Positions 25,646-34,857 of a DNA stretch of 64,000 nt are shown one piece after another. Position 1 is the first letter of the stretch; every line of letters begins with the position of its first letter. Source of the DNA: Bradyrhizobium sp. CCBAU 53421 (GTDB lineage Bacteria; Pseudomonadota; Alphaproteobacteria; Rhizobiales; Xanthobacteraceae); NCBI RefSeq assembly GCF_015291625.1, contig NZ_CP030047.1:2356001-2420000 (forward strand), in the 5' to 3' direction. The notes below the pieces were generated by a model that did not search any database, was not told where the DNA came from, and saw only the letters and a program-made list of their open reading frames with translations. The translations under genes and the position numbers were made by a program.

Positions 25646-27193
25646 ATGAGCCGCGCGTTGAAATGCCTCCTGCTGATGTCCGTTCTGCTCGGTGGCGCCG
25701 TGCCTGCACCCGCCGCGGAGGATCGCGCGGTGGAACGCGGTACGGCGGTGATCGATCCCGCGATCCTGCGCGAGCTCGATCATGGCCGCCTCGGTCTCGG
25801 CCGGATGCTCGCGCCAGAGCGCTCCGCCGATGCGCCGCTGTCCAATCGCGATCTGTTCGGAATGCCTGCGATGGCGCCGGTGCGCGAGGCACTCGATCGC
25901 GAATTCGATCGCTATGTCGCAAAGCATCAGGCGAGCCTGCCGAACGAGAGCATCGGCGTCGGCGACGGCTTTGCATTCCAGCTGTTCGATCGCGCGCTGT
26001 TTCAATCTCCTGACGTTCGCTTCGTGCTGGCCGGCATCGTCAACCGCATGGATCGCGCCTATGTGGCGCCGGCAAGCTGCGGCGAGATTCGGCTGATCTA
26101 TCGGCTGACCCGCACCGACGTGCCGCTGATCGGTGAGAACGCGGTCTCGCAGCGGCTGCCGATGACGTTGAACCTGGTGCTGAAGGCGAAGGGCGACGGC
26201 AACGATGCATCGCTCAGCTGCCGCGAGATCGCACGGCGCTGGCTCGCGACCGCCAGCGCACCGCCTGCGATGGAGAAATTGTTCGGCAAGGACGGACCGC
26301 TCGACCTGATCGATGCCCGCAATATCGATCGCATCGAGACCAATCTGCAGATCGCGCACGCGCCGAAATCCGCGGTGCGCGACTTCCGGACCGACTATCT
26401 CCTGAAAGTGTTCGACTATGACGGTGCGGCGAAACGCTTTGCCGAGGCGCCGCTGGAGAACCAGATCGATCGCGATCGTATTCTGGCCGACGAGGCGCTG
26501 AAGCGCGACTTCAAGGCCTGGCTGCTCGATCCCGGGCATTTTGCCGAGCTCGATCGCGGCACCTTGCTGATCCCCGATCGTTTCCTTGCAACCGGCGCAG
26601 TCGCACCGACGCCGACCGGTTTTGATGTCAGCGACCTGGAGCCGGAGTTCGGGATGGTGCAGGGCGAGGAGGCGGCCGGCAACACGGTGTTCTCGGAAGG
26701 TGACGTGGTCGGCGCGTTGCAGAAGGCTGCGGCGAACGGGACGAACCTGCAGAACATCAAGTCGCTGGCCGGCTTCGAGCGGCGCCTCAACGATGTCACC
26801 TGTGCAGGCTGCCACCAGACCCGCGGCATTGGCGGCTTCCATTTTTCCGGCGTCGACTGGATGGCGGCGAAGCCGTCGAACTCCACCGTGGTGCCGGCCT
26901 CGCCGCATTTCTTCGGCGACCAACCACGCCGCCGCGATATCCTCGCAAGCTTCCGCGACGGCAAGGCGCCGGACTTCTCGCGCGGCTTCTCCAACCGGCC
27001 GCAACTGCGCGCCAGCGCCGAGCTTGCCGGCACCGAATACAGCAACGGCTGGGGCGCGCATTGCTATCTGCCGGGCAGCACGCCGGCCGAGACCGACCGC
27101 AGCTTTCGCAGCTGGACCTGCGCCGAGGGGCTCGCGTGTCAGGTTGCCGGCAAGACCTCCCGCATGGGCATGTGCTTCGTGAAGGGGCGGTAG
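25646..27193 (+). CDS. exported protein with one CxxCH haem-type motif, function unknown (515 aa)
   Basis: Signal peptide LLLMSVLLGGAVPAPAA directs export. The only strong motif is CAGCH at about residue 387 (DVTCAGCHQTRGIGGFHF), a c-type haem attachment site, with no second haem motif in the protein. Scattered Cys pairs near the C-terminus (HCYLPGS, WTCAEGLACQVAG, MGMCFVKGR) could form disulfides. A large N-terminal domain rich in Arg and Asp has no family I recognise. It starts a new unit after a strong terminator. Periplasmic redox or sensing role is inference. Confidence 0.8.
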   Translation: MSRALKCLLLMSVLLGGAVPAPAAEDRAVERGTAVIDPAILRELDHGRLGLGRMLAPERSADAPLSNRDLFGMPAMAPVREALDREFDRYVAKHQASLPNESIGVGDGFAFQLFDRALFQSPDVRFVLAGIVNRMDRAYVAPASCGEIRLIYRLTRTDVPLIGENAVSQRLPMTLNLVLKAKGDGNDASLSCREIARRWLATASAPPAMEKLFGKDGPLDLIDARNIDRIETNLQIAHAPKSAVRDFRTDYLLKVFDYDGAAKRFAEAPLENQIDRDRILADEALKRDFKAWLLDPGHFAELDRGTLLIPDRFLATGAVAPTPTGFDVSDLEPEFGMVQGEEAAGNTVFSEGDVVGALQKAAANGTNLQNIKSLAGFERRLNDVTCAGCHQTRGIGGFHFSGVDWMAAKPSNSTVVPASPHFFGDQPRRRDILASFRDGKAPDFSRGFSNRPQLRASAELAGTEYSNGWGAHCYLPGSTPAETDRSFRSWTCAEGLACQVAGKTSRMGMCFVKGR

Positions 27194-27318
27194 TCCTGTG
27201 CCGGAACCTTTTCTCATCGCCGCCGCGCTCATGCGGGGAGAGGTGACGCGGGCAGATTGACAGTGGGCTTACCATTCGTGTTTCATCCCACCAACAATAA
27301 AGATCAGGGAATGGAAGC

Positions 27319-28554
27319 ATGGACGAGGTCATCATCGTCGGTGCCGGTATCGGCGGTCTGACGCTCGGCCTCGCGCTGCATCAGGCCAACATTCCCTGCC
27401 GCATCTTCGAATCCGCAGCCGAGATCAGGCAGGTCGGCGTCGGCATCAACCTGCTGCCGCACGCGACCAAGGAACTTGCAGCGCTCGGACTTGAGGATGC
27501 ACTTGCGAAGGTCGCGATCACGACCACCGATGCGACCTTCTTCAACCGTTTCGGCCAGTTGATCTACCAGGAGCCGCTCGGGCGGAGCGCCGGCTACGAT
27601 CATCCGCAGTTCTCGATTCACCGCGGCGACCTGCAGATGGTGTTGCTGGATGCGTTCCGCGCCCGGGCCGGCGCCGATCACATCGTAACCAATCGTCACT
27701 GCGTGGCCGTGGCTCAAGACGACGATGGCGTCACTGTGTCGTTCTCCGATGGCCCCGGTGGTGCTGACCGCTTCACCGCGCGCGGTCGCGTCGCGATCGC
27801 CTGCGACGGCATCAACTCCGCGGCGCGCAAGCAATTCTTCCCCGGCGAGGGCGAGCCACGCTATTCCGGCGTCAACATGTGGCGCGGCGTCACCCGCTGG
27901 AAGCCGATGCTGTCCGGCGCCAGCATGGTGCGCGCGGGCTGGCTGTCGCACGGCAAGATGGTGATCTATCCGATCCGTCCGGCCGGCGCCGACGGCCTGC
28001 AACTCGTCAACTGGGTCGCCGAGATCGAAACGCCGAACTATCGCAAGCGCGACTGGAATCGCGCCGGCTCGCTCGACGATTTCATCTGGGCCTTTGCCGA
28101 CTGGCATTTCGACTGGCTCGACGTACCCGCCTTCATCCGTGCCGCCGACAGCGTGCTCGAGTTCCCGATGGTCGATCAGGATCCGTTGCCGCGCTGGAGC
28201 TTTGGCCGCGTCACCTTGCTCGGCGATGCTGCGCATCCGATGGTGCCGCGCGGCTCGAACGGTGCGGGGCAGGCGATCCTTGACGCCCGGGCGCTGACCA
28301 CGGCGTTGCTCGCGCATGACGATCCCGTCGCGGCGCTTTCGGCCTATGAGGCGCAGCGGCTGGAAGCCACCACGCGCGTCGTGCTGACCAACCGCACCAA
28401 CCCGCCGGATGCGATCCTGCGCGAGGTGTTCCTTCGCACCGGGGACAAGCCGTTCCGCGCCATCGAGGACGTGATCAGCCGCGAGGAGCTGGCCGGCCTG
28501 TCCGACAGTTACAAGCGGATCGCGGGCTATTCCAGGGACGCGCTGCGCGGCTAG
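27319..28554 (+). CDS. FAD-dependent monooxygenase, PhzS/salicylate-hydroxylase group (411 aa)
   Basis: Group A flavoprotein monooxygenase. The N-terminal FAD site is IIVGAGIGGLTLGLALH (residues 5-20), and the second FAD motif GDAAHPMVPRGSNGAGQAI is near residue 300. The overall pattern and MNxWRGVTRWKP-like region (NMWRGVTRWKP) resemble PhzS-type flavin-dependent oxidoreductases that hydroxylate aromatic rings using NADH. The aromatic-acid type MFS gene 89 bp downstream on the same strand fits uptake and oxidation of one substrate. The substrate itself is not identifiable. Confidence 0.88.
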   Translation: MDEVIIVGAGIGGLTLGLALHQANIPCRIFESAAEIRQVGVGINLLPHATKELAALGLEDALAKVAITTTDATFFNRFGQLIYQEPLGRSAGYDHPQFSIHRGDLQMVLLDAFRARAGADHIVTNRHCVAVAQDDDGVTVSFSDGPGGADRFTARGRVAIACDGINSAARKQFFPGEGEPRYSGVNMWRGVTRWKPMLSGASMVRAGWLSHGKMVIYPIRPAGADGLQLVNWVAEIETPNYRKRDWNRAGSLDDFIWAFADWHFDWLDVPAFIRAADSVLEFPMVDQDPLPRWSFGRVTLLGDAAHPMVPRGSNGAGQAILDARALTTALLAHDDPVAALSAYEAQRLEATTRVVLTNRTNPPDAILREVFLRTGDKPFRAIEDVISREELAGLSDSYKRIAGYSRDALRG

Positions 28555-28643
28555 CCGGAAGCCTGCCGCGTCGGCGCAATCGGCGGTAGGTTCGAGAAAA
28601 TGACGGCTGACAACAGCCGCAGACAGCGCGGGAGGGGACGGTC

Positions 28644-30029
28644 ATGGCGGAGACTGAGGCAACCGACGTTGCCGACTTTATCGACCGGCAGCCCGTCGGC
28701 GGCTTCCAGATCAGGCTGCTGCTGACCTGCGCCGCGGTGCTGTTCCTCGATGGCTTCGACACGCAGGCGATCGGCTATGTCGCGCCGGCGCTCGCCAAGG
28801 AGTGGAACCTGTCGCGCGCAGCGCTCGGGCCGGTCTTCAGCGCCGGCCTGTTCGGACTGATGATCGGCGCGCTGATCTTCGGGCCGCTCGCCGATCGCGT
28901 CGGGCGCAGGAAGATCATCATCTGCTCGACGCTCGCCTTCGGCATCGGCACGCTTGCAACCGCTTTCGTCAACGACGTCACCACGCTCATGGTGATCCGC
29001 TTGCTCACCGGCATCGGGCTCGGCGGCGCGATGCCGAATGCGGTGGCAATGACGTCCGAATTCAGCCCGCACCGCCGCCGCGCCACCATGGTGATGATCA
29101 TGTTCTGCGGCTTCTCGGTCGGCGCGGCGCTTGGCGGCCTGCTCGCCGCGGCCCTGATCCCGCATTATGGCTGGCGTTCGGTGTTCGTCGTCGGCGGCGC
29201 CGCGCCGTTGCTGCTGGCGCCGTTGCTCGCGTGGCGGCTGCCCGAATCCGTGCGCTTTCTCGCGCTCGGTGGCCGCGCGACTCTGCGCGTTGCCGAGCTG
29301 CTCGGCCGCATCAACGCGGGCGCCGCGCAAGCCGTGTCGGGCAGGCAGTTCGTCGTGCATGAGCCGCGGCTCGAAGGCCTGCGGGTGCGGCATCTCTTCA
29401 CCGACGGCAGGATGCTGCCCACCTTGTTGCTGTGGGTTGTGTTCTTCATGAGCCTGCTCGACCTCTATTTCCTGGCGAACTGGCTGCCGACTGTGCTCAA
29501 CGATCTCGGCGCCTCCGTGTCGGCCTCAGCCTTGATCGGTGCGATGCTCCAGGTCGGCGGCGTGATCGGCACGTTCGCGCTCGGAAGCGTGGTTGACCGT
29601 TTTTCGTTCCGCGCGCTGGCGCTGGTCTATTTCGTCGCCGTATTCGCGGTCGGTGCGATCGGCCAGCTCAGCCATTCGGTTGTGTTGGTCACGGTTGCGG
29701 TGTTCGCGGCCGGCTTCTGCATTATCGGTGGCCAGATCGCCGCCAATGCGCTGGCCGCGAATTTCTACCCGACCGCGATGCGCGCCACCGGCGTCGGCTG
29801 GGCGCTTGGCATCGGCCGGGTCGGCTCCATCATCGGTCCATTGATCGGCGGCGCGCTGATGAGCGCGAAATGGAGCACAGGGGAGCTGTTCATGACCGCG
29901 GCATTGGCCGCGCTGTGCGCCGCGCTGGCGGCGTTCTCGCTCAGCCGGGCCGTCCGCCTCGGCGGTGATTCCGGCGCGAGCCGGGCGTCATCATTTGATG
30001 CTACGCTGCCTGCTGCGACAAGGACCTGA
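28644..30029 (+). CDS. MFS transporter, aromatic acid:H+ symporter (AAHS) type (461 aa)
   Basis: Twelve-helix importer. The AAHS signature is visible as LFLDGFDTQAIGYVAPALA in helix 1 with the conserved Asp pair (DGFD), GPLADRVGRRKI in loop 2-3 and RLLTGIGLGGAMPNAVAMTSE in helix 4. Relatives such as PcaK and MhpT carry hydroxylated aromatic acids. GGGAGGGG lies 8 bases before the ATG. Together with the upstream flavin monooxygenase it forms a plausible uptake-and-hydroxylation pair. Confidence 0.9.
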   Translation: MAETEATDVADFIDRQPVGGFQIRLLLTCAAVLFLDGFDTQAIGYVAPALAKEWNLSRAALGPVFSAGLFGLMIGALIFGPLADRVGRRKIIICSTLAFGIGTLATAFVNDVTTLMVIRLLTGIGLGGAMPNAVAMTSEFSPHRRRATMVMIMFCGFSVGAALGGLLAAALIPHYGWRSVFVVGGAAPLLLAPLLAWRLPESVRFLALGGRATLRVAELLGRINAGAAQAVSGRQFVVHEPRLEGLRVRHLFTDGRMLPTLLLWVVFFMSLLDLYFLANWLPTVLNDLGASVSASALIGAMLQVGGVIGTFALGSVVDRFSFRALALVYFVAVFAVGAIGQLSHSVVLVTVAVFAAGFCIIGGQIAANALAANFYPTAMRATGVGWALGIGRVGSIIGPLIGGALMSAKWSTGELFMTAALAALCAALAAFSLSRAVRLGGDSGASRASSFDATLPAATRT

Positions 30030-30055
30030 AACAGCCCTTGACCGGAGACAGGCCG

Positions 30056-30220
30056 ATGAGTGCTCCCGAGGACAACAAGCAGCGCAACCGCGAGATCGCG
30101 GCCAACGAGGCAGAGCGTCAGGCGGTGAGCGCCGTCCGCGTCAGCAGCTGGGCGATCGGGCTCGCGGTGATCATCGGCATCATCGCCGTGGCCCTGGTCT
30201 GGGCCTGGATGAAGCGCTGA
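30056..30220 (+). CDS. small single-helix membrane protein (54 aa)
   Basis: Short protein with a charged N-terminal half (EDNKQRNREIAANEAERQ) and one hydrophobic helix, WAIGLAVIIGIIAVALVWAW, ending in MKR. The ATG at 30056 is supported by GGAGA 7 bases upstream. It begins 26 bp after the MFS stop and may be cotranscribed. No family recognised; it is the kind of small orphan membrane protein conserved within one genus. Confidence 0.7.
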   Translation: MSAPEDNKQRNREIAANEAERQAVSAVRVSSWAIGLAVIIGIIAVALVWAWMKR

Positions 30221-30229
30221 GATTCCTTT

Positions 30230-30291
30230 GTAGCCCGGATGGAGCCAACGGGTCGCGCGTATGCGCGCCCCGTTGGTTCCATCCGGGCTAC
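30230..30291. repeat. 62-bp near-perfect palindrome between convergent genes
   Basis: Arms of 23 bp (30230-30252 and 30269-30291) pair with a single mismatch, beginning GTAGCCCGGATGGA and ending TCCATCCGGGCTAC, with a GCGCG-rich loop. It lies between the stop of the small membrane protein (30220) and the stop of the CoA transferase (30303). It is likely a mobile-type palindromic unit that also acts as a bidirectional terminator. Confidence 0.85.
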
Positions 30292-30302
30292 GTGTCGCGT
30301 GA

Positions 30303-31508
30303 TTACGCCACCGCGCCGGACGCGCGCAGCTTCTGGATCGTGGCCTCGTCGTAGCCGGCCTGACGCAAGATCTCGTCGGAGTGCTCGCCGACCTCGGGCG
30401 GCTTGCGCGGCTGCACCTTCCTGGCTCCGTCGATGAAGATCGGGCTGTTGACGGTCAGCATGGTGTCGTTCTCGAAGCGTACCAGCACCTCGTTCTCGAT
30501 CATCTGCTTGTCGTTCGGGATGTCGTCGAGAATGCCGACGACGCCGAACACGAGGCCATTGCCGTCGAGGATCTTGCGCCACTCGGCGAGGTCCTTGCCG
30601 GCGAACACCTCGTCGAAGATCCTGATCAGCTCGACCGAACGCGCATGGCGGTCCGCCTTGGTGGCAAAGCGCGCGTCGGCGACGAGGTCCTCGCGGCCCA
30701 TGCAGCGCGCCAGGGTCGGCCACTGCCGGTCCTCGTTGAGGAGCGAGAGGATCAGCCAGCGGCCGTCCTTGCACTTGTAATGGTTGGTGACGGCGTTCAG
30801 CGCCTCTTCGCGCGGCTTGCGCTTCTTGAACTTGGCGCCGACGAGCTTGGCCTGCGCCAGCACGCCGTTGGCCCAGATGCCGTTGGCCATCAAATTGGTC
30901 GAGACATGCGAGCCCTTGCCGGTCTTTTCGCGCTGGAATAGCGCGGTGACGATCGCGCCGTAGAACGCCATCGCGCAGGGATGATCTCCCATGCCGGCGA
31001 CCGAACGCGCCGGTGTGGTGTCCTCGTCGGCGCGCACCAGATCCATCAGGCCGGAGCGGGCCCAATAGGCGTTGGAGTCGAAGCCGGGCTTGTTGGCCTC
31101 TTCGCCCTTCTCGCCGTAACCGGTGAAGGAGGCATAGATCAGCCGGTCGTTGAGATGGGCAAGATGATCATAGGTGATGCCGAGCTTCGTCCGCACCTGC
31201 GGCGGCATGTTGGTGATGAACACGTCGGCCTCGGCGACCAGCTTGTACAGCACCTGCTGCGCGTCAGGCTTGGTGAGGTCGAGCGCGAGGCTCTTCTTGT
31301 TGCGGGCCTCGAGCATCCACGCGAAATTGTGCTCGCTCGCGGGATAGCCGGGCAGATTGGGCAGATTGCGGTAGGGATCACCGGCGCCCGGCGGCTCGAT
31401 CTTGATGACGTCGGCGCCGAAGTCTGACAGCACGGTGGCGGCCGCGGGCGCAGCGATGAAGCTCGCGCAGTCCAGGACCTTGAGCCCGTCAAAAATGCCT
31501 TTTTCCAT
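30303..31508 (-). CDS. class III (CaiB/BaiF) CoA transferase (401 aa)
   Basis: Formyl-CoA:oxalate-transferase-like enzyme moving CoA between carboxylic acids. N-terminal Rossmann strand ends in LSDFGADVIKIEPPGAGDP, and the aspartate that forms the covalent acyl intermediate is D175 in SVAGMGDHP. Length is normal for the family. The ATG at 31508 begins MEKGIFDGLKVLDC, the usual start, although the frame stays open upstream into a repeat. It lies alone between two intergenic palindromes; no partner dehydrogenase is adjacent, so its acid substrate is unknown. Confidence 0.9.
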   Translation of the reverse strand: MEKGIFDGLKVLDCASFIAAPAAATVLSDFGADVIKIEPPGAGDPYRNLPNLPGYPASEHNFAWMLEARNKKSLALDLTKPDAQQVLYKLVAEADVFITNMPPQVRTKLGITYDHLAHLNDRLIYASFTGYGEKGEEANKPGFDSNAYWARSGLMDLVRADEDTTPARSVAGMGDHPCAMAFYGAIVTALFQREKTGKGSHVSTNLMANGIWANGVLAQAKLVGAKFKKRKPREEALNAVTNHYKCKDGRWLILSLLNEDRQWPTLARCMGREDLVADARFATKADRHARSVELIRIFDEVFAGKDLAEWRKILDGNGLVFGVVGILDDIPNDKQMIENEVLVRFENDTMLTVNSPIFIDGARKVQPRKPPEVGEHSDEILRQAGYDEATIQKLRASGAVA

Positions 31509-31631
31509 CGTGCCGTCGCTCCCGTGGCGCTTGTTGGTGTTTTTCCGGTAGCTGGAATTATCGTGTGCGATGATCCCGATCGGACCGCCATTTGACCCAT
31601 CTCGGGGGCACGATGCAACGGCTTGTTGGGA

Positions 31632-31711
31632 CGTCATTGCGAGCGGAGCGAAGCAATACCTCAGCTCAGGGATAGATGGATTGCTTCGTCGCTTCGCTCC
31701 TCGCAATGACG
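31632..31711. repeat. intergenic inverted repeat, CGTCATTGCGAG type
   Basis: Ends CGTCATTGCGAG (31632-31643) and CTCGCAATGACG (31700-31711) are perfect complements; inner GAAGCAAT (31650-31657) pairs with ATTGCTTC (31680-31687). The right arm carries a few extra bases (GTCGCTTCG). It lies between the CoA transferase start and the putA stop. A degenerate relative occurs at 53614-53668. Confidence 0.85.
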
Positions 31712-31716
31712 GAAAC

Positions 31717-34700
31717 CTATTCCACCCCCGCCATCAGCGCCGCATTGCCGCCCGCGGCGGCGGTGTTGATCGTGATCGTCTGCTCGGTCGCGAAGCGCGT
31801 GAGGTAGTGCGGGCCGCCGGCCTTGGGGCCGGTGCCGGAGAGGCCGCCGCCGCCGAACGGCTGTACGCCGACGACCGCGCCGATCATGTTGCGGTTGACA
31901 TAGATGTTGCCGACCTGGAGACGTTCGATCACGTGCTCGATCGTGTCGTCGATGCGCGAATGGATGCCGAGCGTCAGGCCAAATCCAGTCGCCTCGATCG
32001 CGGCCAGCACGTCGCCGAGCCGCTCGGCGCGGTAGCGCACGACATGCAGGATCGGGCCGAACACCTCTTCACGCAGCTGGCTTGCGGACGAGAGCTCGAA
32101 GATATGCGGCGCGACGAAATTGCCTGCCGGCGCCTCGCCGGCGAGATGCACCCGCGCCTCCTGCTTCATCCGCGCGATGTGTGCATCGAGTCGCTGCTTG
32201 GCCTCCGCATCGATCACCGGTCCGATATGCGTCGATGGTTCCGAGGGATCGCCGATCTTCAGTTCGCGCGCGGCGCCCGCGATCATCTCGATCATGCGGT
32301 CGGCGACGTCGTCCTGCACGAACAGCAGCCTGAGCGCCGAGCAGCGCTGGCCGGCGGAGCGGAACGCCGAGGTCACGACGTCGTCGGCGACCTGCTCGGG
32401 CAGCGCGGTGGCATCGACGATCATGGCGTTGATGCCACCGGTTTCCGCGATCAGCGGCACGATCGGGCCGTCCTTGGCCGCGAGCGTCCGGTTGATCGAC
32501 CGCGCCACTTCGGTCGAGCCGGTGAAGACCACGCCGGCAATGCCGGGATGGCCGACCAGCGCGGCACCGGCCGTGCCGTCGCCCTGGACCAGATGCAGGG
32601 CTGATGCCGGTACGCCCGCCAGATGCAGCAGCGCGACCGCTTCGGCTGCGATCCGCGGGGTCTGCTCGGCCGGCTTTGCTATCACCGCATTGCCGGCCAT
32701 CAGCGCCGCCGTCACCTGGCCGAGGAAGATCGCGAGCGGGAAATTCCACGGCGAGATCGCAACGAACGCGCCGCGGCCGTGCAGCTCCAGCACGTTGCTT
32801 TCGCCGGTCGGGCCCGGCATCGCTTCACCTTGCCCGAACAGCTTGCGGCCGAGCGCTGCATAGTAGCGGCAGAAGTCGATCGCCTCGCGCACCTCGGAGA
32901 GTGCGTCGTCGAGTGTCTTGCCGCCTTCGTTCTGCAGCAGAGCGAGGAAGTGCGCACGGCGCTGCTCGAGCAGGTCCGCGGCCTTGTCGAGGATTTCGGC
33001 TCGCCGCGCGGCGGGCGTGCTGTTCCACGCCTTGAAGCCGCCGCGGGCGGCGACGACCGCGGCATTGGCCTGTTCGACCGTCGACGTCGCGACCATGCCG
33101 GACGCCGCCCTGGGTTCGGTGGCGATCGAAGACGTCAGCGCATCGAGCGCCTTTCGTTCGCCGAACTCGATGCCGTGCGAATTCTCGCGCTGCGGCCGGT
33201 AGAGATCGGCCGGCAGCGGAATTCCGGAATGGGCCGCGTTGTTGTCGTCACCGATGATGTCGGCCGGGCGGCGCAGCAGGTCCACGATGGAGACGCGGTT
33301 GTCCGCCGCGAGCGCCACGAAGGACGAGTTGGCGCCGTTCTCGAGCAGCCGCCGCACCAGATAGGCGAGCAGGTCGCGGTGGCTGCCGACCGGGGCATAG
33401 GTGCGATGGGCGATCTCCGGCCTGTCGTCGCCGAGCTGGGCGTAGAGCGCTTCGCCCATGCCGTGCAGCCGCTGGAATTCGAAGCTCGTCGGATCGTCTG
33501 ACAGTTCGAGGATGGTCGCGACCGTCAGCGCGTTGTGGGTGGCGAATTGCGGAAACAGCCGCGGCCGTAAGCCCAGCAGCTTTCGCGCGCAAGCGACATA
33601 ATTCAGATCGGTCATCGCCTTGCGGGTGAACACCGGATAGCCGCCGAGCCCGCGCTCCTGCGCACGCTTGATCTCGGTGTCCCAATAGGCGCCCTTGACC
33701 AGGCGTACCATCATCCTGCGGTCGAGCGCGCGGGTCAGTGCATCGATATAATCGATCACGTCGGCAGCGCGCTTCTGATAGGCCTGGATCGCAAGTCCGA
33801 AGCCGTCCCAGCCGGCGAACGACGGATCGGCGAATGCCGCTGCGATGACGTCGAGCGACAGCTCCAACCGGTCGGCTTCCTCGGCATCGACGGTGAAGTT
33901 GAGGTCGAACGCCTTGGCGCGACGCGCAAGATCGATCAGTTGCGGCACCAGCTCGGCCATCACCCGCTCGTGGCTGACCGCCTCGAAGCGCGGATGCAGC
34001 GCGGAGAGTTTGACCGAGATGCCGGGCCGGTCGGGCAGGGCCTGATCGCCGGCTGCCTTGCCGATCGCGTCGATCGCGCGGGCGTAGGATTCGAAATAGC
34101 GGCGGGCATCGTCGGCGGTACGGGCGCCTTCGCCCAGCATGTCGAAGGAATAGCGCGAGCCGCGCGCGGTATGCGCTTGCGCCCGCGACAGCGCCGCCTC
34201 GATGGTCTCGCCGAGCACGAAATGGCTGCCCATCAGCCGCATCGCCTGCCGCGTCGCGGCGCGCACCGCCGGCGCGCCGAGCCGCTTGGTCAGCCGACCT
34301 ATCGTTCCTTGCGGTGTTTCACCGGGCTGGATCACGCGCGCCGACATGCCGAGCGCCCAGGCCGAGGCATTGACCATGAACGCGGTCGATTTGGTCTCGT
34401 GGTTGACGAAGTCGCCCTGGCCGAGCTTGTCCTCGATGAACTGGTCGGCGGTGCGCGCGTCGGGTACCCGGAGCAGCGCCTCGGCCAGCACCATCAGCGC
34501 GAGGCCCTCCTTGGTCGACAGCGCGAACTCGCGCAGCATGTCCTCGACCCCGCCGAGCGGATCGTCATTGGCCCTGATCGCCTCGATCAGGCGCCGCGCG
34601 GTCTGGTCGACCCTGGCCTCCTGGTCGGCGCCGAGCCGCGCGTCCTGGCGCAAGCGGCCGGCGATCGCGGCATCATCCGGGGCGTACGGCGCACTGAACG

Positions 34701-34728
34701 GCGGTGGGAGCGGGGACGGGTCTGGCAT
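31717..34728 (-). CDS. putA: bifunctional proline dehydrogenase / L-glutamate gamma-semialdehyde dehydrogenase (1003 aa)
   Basis: Oxidises proline to glutamate in two steps with FAD and NAD+. The PRODH barrel includes RLVKGAYWDTEIKRAQERG and the FAD-tail region; the aldehyde dehydrogenase half has the catalytic Cys C796 in SAGQRCSALR and the Glu in IAETGGINAM. At about 1000 residues it is the short PutA type without the N-terminal ribbon-helix-helix DNA-binding domain, so it cannot be its own repressor. The ATG at 34728 was chosen over an upstream start at 34770 on length. It is divergent from an Lrp-type gene, the expected regulator. Confidence 0.96.
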   Translation of the reverse strand: MPDPSPLPPPFSAPYAPDDAAIAGRLRQDARLGADQEARVDQTARRLIEAIRANDDPLGGVEDMLREFALSTKEGLALMVLAEALLRVPDARTADQFIEDKLGQGDFVNHETKSTAFMVNASAWALGMSARVIQPGETPQGTIGRLTKRLGAPAVRAATRQAMRLMGSHFVLGETIEAALSRAQAHTARGSRYSFDMLGEGARTADDARRYFESYARAIDAIGKAAGDQALPDRPGISVKLSALHPRFEAVSHERVMAELVPQLIDLARRAKAFDLNFTVDAEEADRLELSLDVIAAAFADPSFAGWDGFGLAIQAYQKRAADVIDYIDALTRALDRRMMVRLVKGAYWDTEIKRAQERGLGGYPVFTRKAMTDLNYVACARKLLGLRPRLFPQFATHNALTVATILELSDDPTSFEFQRLHGMGEALYAQLGDDRPEIAHRTYAPVGSHRDLLAYLVRRLLENGANSSFVALAADNRVSIVDLLRRPADIIGDDNNAAHSGIPLPADLYRPQRENSHGIEFGERKALDALTSSIATEPRAASGMVATSTVEQANAAVVAARGGFKAWNSTPAARRAEILDKAADLLEQRRAHFLALLQNEGGKTLDDALSEVREAIDFCRYYAALGRKLFGQGEAMPGPTGESNVLELHGRGAFVAISPWNFPLAIFLGQVTAALMAGNAVIAKPAEQTPRIAAEAVALLHLAGVPASALHLVQGDGTAGAALVGHPGIAGVVFTGSTEVARSINRTLAAKDGPIVPLIAETGGINAMIVDATALPEQVADDVVTSAFRSAGQRCSALRLLFVQDDVADRMIEMIAGAARELKIGDPSEPSTHIGPVIDAEAKQRLDAHIARMKQEARVHLAGEAPAGNFVAPHIFELSSASQLREEVFGPILHVVRYRAERLGDVLAAIEATGFGLTLGIHSRIDDTIEHVIERLQVGNIYVNRNMIGAVVGVQPFGGGGLSGTGPKAGGPHYLTRFATEQTITINTAAAGGNAALMAGVE

Positions 34729-34809
34729 GATGGTTCCTTGGCGGTCCTTGGCGATTCCTTGGGATTGCACGGGAACACCTACGCGCGGTCGTACCGTAGT
34801 TCGATAGAC

Positions 34810-34825
34810 AAATTAGCAGATTTGC
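34810..34825. promoter_or_regulatory. candidate PutR operator, CAAAT-N6-ATTTG
   Basis: AT-rich dyad CAAAT TAGCAG ATTTG in the putA/putR divergent region, 80-95 bp upstream of the putA ATG and about 35-50 bp upstream of the putR start. Lrp-family proteins bind short AT-rich dyads of this kind. Assignment is inference from symmetry and position. Confidence 0.4.
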
Positions 34826-34857
34826 CTTAGAAAATCCGGATCATTTCAGATATTGCC

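Noticed and set aside
25550..27232. 560-codon minus-strand open frame opposite the CxxCH protein gene
   Set aside because: The plus strand has a signal peptide and a haem motif; the minus frame crosses the terminator and has no recognisable feature.
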